Assembly: GCF_008086045.1 (NCBI RefSeq)
Contig: NZ_VSEY01000050.1
Coordinates: 1-64,000, forward strand
Direction of reading: 5' to 3'
DNA: 64,000 bases
From: Nonomuraea sp. PA05
GTDB taxonomy: Bacteria > Actinomycetota > Actinomycetes > Streptosporangiales > Streptosporangiaceae
In this document: in pieces, positions 60,379-64,000 of the stretch
How positions within the stretch are numbered: position 1 is the first letter of the stretch
How the letters are laid out: each line of letters starts with the position of its first letter
Program-made: the position numbers and the translations under genes
Notes under the pieces: generated by a model
Told to the model about the DNA's origin: nothing
The model's database searches: none
What the model saw: only the letters and a program-made list of their open reading frames with translations

Positions 60379-61941
60379 ATGGCCAAGGACGAGCCCACAT
60401 CAGGTTTAACCAGGCGCGGCTTCCTCACCGGCGTTGGAGCCGGAGCCGCCGCCCTGACGCTCACCCCCGCGGAGGCCCTCGCGAAGGTCGTCACCGCCCA
60501 GGCGGGCGGCCTGGCCACCTCCCCCGACCGCTTCGGACGGGTCTTCAACCTGGCCCCGTTCGCCGACCTCAACGCCCCCTCCCTGCGCACCGCCCTGATG
60601 GAGATGGGCCGCCCCGGCGGCCTGATCGACGCCAGGGACCCGCTGCAGGAGGGCCCGATCCGGCTGATCACCAACCCGGAGCTGAGCCCGAACAACCTCG
60701 ACAACGCCACCCACACGGCCGGTACGACGTTCTTCGGCCAGTTCATCGACCACGACATGACCTTCGACCAGGAGTCACCGCTCGGCGTGCCGACCGCGCC
60801 CGAGCAGTCGCCCAACGCCAGGACGCCCGACTTCGACCTGGACACCGTGTACGGCCGGGGCCCGTCGGCCGACCCGCAGTTCTACGACCCCGCCGACACC
60901 GCCAAGCTCCGGGTGGAGAGCGGCGGCCGGTTCGAGGACGTGCCGCGCAGGGCGAACCGCTCGGCGATCATCCCCGACCCCCGCAACGACGAGAACCTGA
61001 TGATCAGCGGCCTGCACGCCGCGTTCCTGCGCTTCCACAACCGGGTGGTGGACCACCTGCGGGCGTCGGGGCAGCAGGGCAACGTGTTCGAGGCCGCCAG
61101 GCAGCAGGTCAGGTGGCACTACCAGTGGCTGGTGCTCAGGGAGTTCCTGCCGCAGATCATCGGTCAGAGCGTCGTCAACGACATCCTGACGAACGGGCGC
61201 CGCTTCTACCGCCCGGTCGCCGGGCAGCAGTTCATCCCCGTCGAGTTCCAGGGCGCGGCCTACCGGTTCGGGCACAGCATGGTACGGCCGTCGTACCGGG
61301 CGAACCTGGCGGGCAACGCCGACGGCACGCCGTTCTTCGGCTTCATCTTCGACCCCGCGGGCCAGGGCCAGGCCGACCCGGTGGACCTGCGCGGCGGCGC
61401 CAGGGCGCCCAGGCGGTTCATCGGCTGGCAGACGTTCTTCGACTTCGGCGACGGCGAGGTGCGGCCGAACAAGCGCATCGACTCCAAGCTGTCCACGCCG
61501 CTGTTCAACCTGCCGCTGGCCGCGATCCCGTCCGCGGACCCGCCCACCTCGCTGGCCGCGCGCAACCTGCTGCGGCACATCACCTGGTCGCTGCCGTCCG
61601 GGCAGAACATCGCGCGCGCCATCGGCGTGCAGGCCCTGGAGGCGCAGCACTTCCCCGAGCTGCAGTCGATCGGGCACGGGCTGCCCGCCAGCACCCCGCT
61701 CTGGTACTACGTGCTCAAGGAGGCCGAGGTGCTCGCCGGCGGCCTCAGGCTGGCCGGGGTGGGCGCGCGGATCGTGGGCGAGGTCTTCATCGGGCTGCTG
61801 CAGCTCGATCCCGGCTCGTTCCTCAACAGCAACCCGTCCTGGCGGCCCACGCTGCCGCGCCGCTCGGGCCCGTCGGGCGACTTCAGGATGGTTGATCTGC
61901 TCACTTTCGCCCGGGTCGATCCGACGAGCCGCGGCCAGTGA
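60379..61941 (+). CDS. Tat-exported animal-type heme peroxidase
   Basis: 520 residues. A twin-arginine-like signal (TRRGFLTGVGAGAAALTLTP) is followed by a heme peroxidase domain. The distal His is in FFGQFIDHDMTFD, the Asp/Ca region is nearby, HNRVVDHLRAS follows, and the proximal His is in AAYRFGHSMVRPSYR. It would oxidise small phenolic or halide substrates outside the cytoplasm. The ATG at 60379 has a strong AAGGAGG. Its 3' end overlaps the convergent regulator by 41 bp. Confidence 0.9.
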   Translation: MAKDEPTSGLTRRGFLTGVGAGAAALTLTPAEALAKVVTAQAGGLATSPDRFGRVFNLAPFADLNAPSLRTALMEMGRPGGLIDARDPLQEGPIRLITNPELSPNNLDNATHTAGTTFFGQFIDHDMTFDQESPLGVPTAPEQSPNARTPDFDLDTVYGRGPSADPQFYDPADTAKLRVESGGRFEDVPRRANRSAIIPDPRNDENLMISGLHAAFLRFHNRVVDHLRASGQQGNVFEAARQQVRWHYQWLVLREFLPQIIGQSVVNDILTNGRRFYRPVAGQQFIPVEFQGAAYRFGHSMVRPSYRANLAGNADGTPFFGFIFDPAGQGQADPVDLRGGARAPRRFIGWQTFFDFGDGEVRPNKRIDSKLSTPLFNLPLAAIPSADPPTSLAARNLLRHITWSLPSGQNIARAIGVQALEAQHFPELQSIGHGLPASTPLWYYVLKEAEVLAGGLRLAGVGARIVGEVFIGLLQLDPGSFLNSNPSWRPTLPRRSGPSGDFRMVDLLTFARVDPTSRGQ

Positions 61942-62788
61942 ACCTGCGCCGGGGCCGCCCGCTCGGCGGCCCCGGCGGCAGGAGCCCCGCGCGGTACGCG
62001 TTCGTCAGCGCCTCCGACCGGTTGCGCGCGCCGAGCTTCACGAACAGCCTGGCCCTGGTGCTCTCCACGGTCTTGCCCGCGATGCCCAGCAGGCGGGCGG
62101 TCAGCTTGATGGTGTCGCCGCGCGCGATGGAGGCCAGCACCTCGGCCTCGCGCTCGGTGAGCCGCGGCGCGGGGCCGAACCGCTGCACCATGCCCGCCCC
62201 GACCACCAGGTACTCCGCCGCCACCAGGTCCAGCACCGCGCACAGGTGGCCGGGCACGTCCCCCAGCCACAGCACCGCGTACGCGCCCCGCGCCACCGCG
62301 TCGGTCACCGTGCACGGCCCGGGCGGCGCGGACGGCACGGCGATCGCGCGGGCCCCGAGACGTCCCGGCAGCGCCCAGTCGTCCGCGACGGGGTCCACGA
62401 GCACCGCCGTGAGCCGGTTGGCCTGCATCTCCTCGTCGTACGGCAGCGGACCGCGCACGGCCGCCAGCGCCCGCCCCGCGCCGATCACCGCCCGCGTCAC
62501 CACCTCGCCGGCGATCGGGCACCTGGCGTGCACGACGACCAGCTCCCTGCCCCCTGCCCGCTCCACCGCCGGCGCGCCGTCGGGTTCCAGCAGGCCGAGG
62601 CCGCGGAAGACGGCCTGTCCCTGACCCGCCACGCCGAGCTTGCGGTAGATGCGCCGCCGGTGGTTCTCCACCGCGCAGCGGGAGAGCCGCAGCAGGTCGG
62701 CGATCTCCTGAGCACTGTGACCTGAACCGGTCAGGGAGAGGATCTCCAGCTCTCTGGCGGTGAGGACGTCAGCGTCTTCCATGGCCAT
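61901..62788 (-). CDS. regulator with LuxR-type HTH domains at both ends
   Basis: 295 residues. The N-terminal HTH (about residues 8-65) includes TARELEILSLTGSGHSAQEI, ADLLRLSRCAVENHRRRIYR and KLGVAG. The C-terminal HTH (about 210-270) has TEREAEVLASIARGDTIKLT, ARLLGIAGKTVESTRARLFV and KLGARNR. Between them lies a 120-residue domain with VVVHARCPIAGEVV and LWLGDVPGHLCAVLDL. No receiver domain is visible. ATG 62788 with AGAGG upstream. It overlaps the peroxidase stop region by 41 bp and may read peroxidase-related signals. Confidence 0.8.
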   Translation of the reverse strand: MAMEDADVLTARELEILSLTGSGHSAQEIADLLRLSRCAVENHRRRIYRKLGVAGQGQAVFRGLGLLEPDGAPAVERAGGRELVVVHARCPIAGEVVTRAVIGAGRALAAVRGPLPYDEEMQANRLTAVLVDPVADDWALPGRLGARAIAVPSAPPGPCTVTDAVARGAYAVLWLGDVPGHLCAVLDLVAAEYLVVGAGMVQRFGPAPRLTEREAEVLASIARGDTIKLTARLLGIAGKTVESTRARLFVKLGARNRSEALTNAYRAGLLPPGPPSGRPRRRFTGRGSSDRPGRK

Positions 62789-62952
62789 CAACGCCTCTTG
62801 CGGCTTGCCTGGAAAGTGAGATCTGCCGGACGTTTCGTCAAGTTTCCGGTCAGACACGAACCGCTGACCTGGCACGTGCGGTGAAAGTTTCACCGGTCTC
62901 AAAGTCCGGACCGAGTGCGAGCCAGTCGGCGCAGGTCGGTAGGCTCCGTTAC

Positions 62953-64000
62953 GTGGCTGACATCGTTATTCCCGCTGACATCAAGCCCGCCGACGGCCGC
63001 TTCGGCTGCGGGCCCTCGAAGGTTCGCACCGAGCAACTGGCCGCGCTCGCCGCCTCCGGCGCGAGCCTCATGGGCACCTCGCACCGCCAGAAGCCGGTCA
63101 AGAACCTGGTCGGCCGCGTGCGCTCCGGTCTCGCCGACCTGTTCTCGCTGCCGGAGGGCTACCAGGTGGTGCTGGGCAACGGCGGCACCACCGCGTTCTG
63201 GGACATCGCCGCCTTCGGGCTGATCCGCGAGAAGTCCCAGCACCTGTCGTTCGGCGAGTTCTCCTCGAAGTTCGCCACCGTCGCCAAGAAGGCGCCCTGG
63301 CTGGGCGAGCCGAGCGTCATCAAGTCCGAGGTGGGCACCCACCCCGAGGCCGTCGCCGAGGACGGCGTCGACGTCTACGCGCTCACCCACAACGAGACCT
63401 CGACCGGCGTGGCCATGCCGATCAAGCGCGTCGGCTCCGACGACTCGCTGGTGCTCGTGGACGCCACCTCCGGCGCCGGCGGCCTGCCCGTCGACCTCGC
63501 CGAGACCGACGTCTACTACTTCGCGCCGCAGAAGAGCTTCGCCTCCGACGGCGGCCTGTGGATCGCGATCATGTCGCCGCGCGCCCTGGCCAGGGTCGAG
63601 GAGATCGCCGCGATCGGCCGGTACGTGCCCGAGTTCTTCAGCCTGCCGGTCGCGATCGACAACTCCGCCAAGGACCAGACCTACAACACCCCGGCGGTGG
63701 CCACGCTCTTCCTGCTGGCCGACCAGCTCGACTGGATGAACGGCAACGGCGGCCTCGCCTGGACCACCGCCCGCACGGGCGAGTCCAGCCAGCGCCTCTA
63801 CACCTGGGCGGAGAAGTCGGCCTACGCCACGCCGTTCGCCGCTCCCGAGTTCCGCTCCCAGGTGGTCGGCACGATCGACTTCGCCGACTCCGTCGACGCC
63901 GCGGCCGTGGCCAAGGTGCTGCGCGCCAACGACATCGTCGACACCGAGCCCTACCGCAAGCTGGGCCGCAACCAGCTGCGCGTCGCGATGTTCCCCGCCG
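62953..64000 (+). CDS. serC: phosphoserine aminotransferase, N-terminal 349 codons (partial)
   Basis: Makes 3-phosphoserine in serine biosynthesis. The frame opens with GTG at 62953 (VADIVIPADIKPADGRFGCG). The N-terminal part has GPSKVRTEQLAALAAS and SLMGTSHRQKPVKNLVGR, the PLP-binding strand GNGGTTAFWDIA and the Schiff-base Lys in FAPQKSFASDGGLWIA. It runs to the right edge (LGRNQLRVAMFPA). TAGGCT ends 8 bp before the GTG and no ribosome site is visible, so the mRNA may be leaderless. Confidence 0.95.
   Translation, partial: MADIVIPADIKPADGRFGCGPSKVRTEQLAALAASGASLMGTSHRQKPVKNLVGRVRSGLADLFSLPEGYQVVLGNGGTTAFWDIAAFGLIREKSQHLSFGEFSSKFATVAKKAPWLGEPSVIKSEVGTHPEAVAEDGVDVYALTHNETSTGVAMPIKRVGSDDSLVLVDATSGAGGLPVDLAETDVYYFAPQKSFASDGGLWIAIMSPRALARVEEIAAIGRYVPEFFSLPVAIDNSAKDQTYNTPAVATLFLLADQLDWMNGNGGLAWTTARTGESSQRLYTWAEKSAYATPFAAPEFRSQVVGTIDFADSVDAAAVAKVLRANDIVDTEPYRKLGRNQLRVAMFPA

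Overview
The window is a high-GC actinobacterial chromosome segment, most likely from the Streptosporangiaceae (Nonomuraea-like). The evidence is the gene order tRNA-Trp, secE, nusG, rplK, rplA, rplJ, rplL, rpoB, frequent GTG/TTG starts, mycothiol/F420-type accessory enzymes, an AfsR-type regulator, several ECF sigma factors and class F sortases. The genus is an inference from protein flavour, not a placement.

Region 1 (1-18.2 kb, almost all minus strand) is the translation/transcription core. It runs from tRNA-Trp through secE, nusG, rplK and rplA, then about 6 kb of inserted genes (MDR oxidoreductase, PPOX-fold F420-type protein, a 1093-residue SARP/NB-ARC/TPR regulator, an LppX-like lipoprotein), then rplJ-rplL with an L10-type leader. 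After these come a GT39-like mannosyltransferase, an RDD protein, a divergent TetR/SnoaL pair, the Mce ATPase mkl, two Mce-associated membrane proteins, and the first 700 codons of rpoB behind a clear TGGACA-17-TACACT promoter.

Region 2 (18.4-36.2 kb) holds housekeeping and regulatory genes: an aspartate-type aminotransferase, two small envelope proteins beside a broken sigma factor, an adenosine deaminase-like enzyme, an ECF sigma/membrane partner pair, a methyltransferase, a complete sugar ABC importer with three matching operator-like palindromes, a long acyl-CoA dehydrogenase, an APC permease with a divergent Lrp regulator, a beta-lactamase-fold hydrolase, another sigma/partner pair, and a MerR-controlled MFS exporter.

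Region 3 (36.2-41.3 kb) is accessory. It contains a HicB-like protein, a GntR regulator split into a UTRA-only gene and an HTH-only gene, a perfect 11-bp inverted repeat, a DUF397-like gene, two unknown small proteins, a secreted ricin-type lectin, a multidomain zinc-ribbon/S1 protein, and a 39-residue Pro/Arg-rich peptide gene.

Region 4 (41.3-50.2 kb) has a thiolase, an Ala/Glu-tailed protein and two adjacent sortase-substrate pairs that look like a cell-surface display locus, then an acyl-CoA dehydrogenase and a DUF2000-DinB fusion.

Region 5 (50.4-64 kb) starts with a deletion scar joining an SDR 5' fragment to a PQQ sugar dehydrogenase 3' fragment. It continues with an SDR/TetR pair, an alpha/beta hydrolase, a PAS-GAF-SpoIIE-ATPase phosphatase, a DtxR regulator, udgX, an MFS exporter, pdxH, a citrate synthase, a Tat-exported heme peroxidase, a regulator with LuxR-type HTHs at both ends, and the start of serC. 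I saw no CRISPR array, insertion sequence, rRNA or second tRNA.
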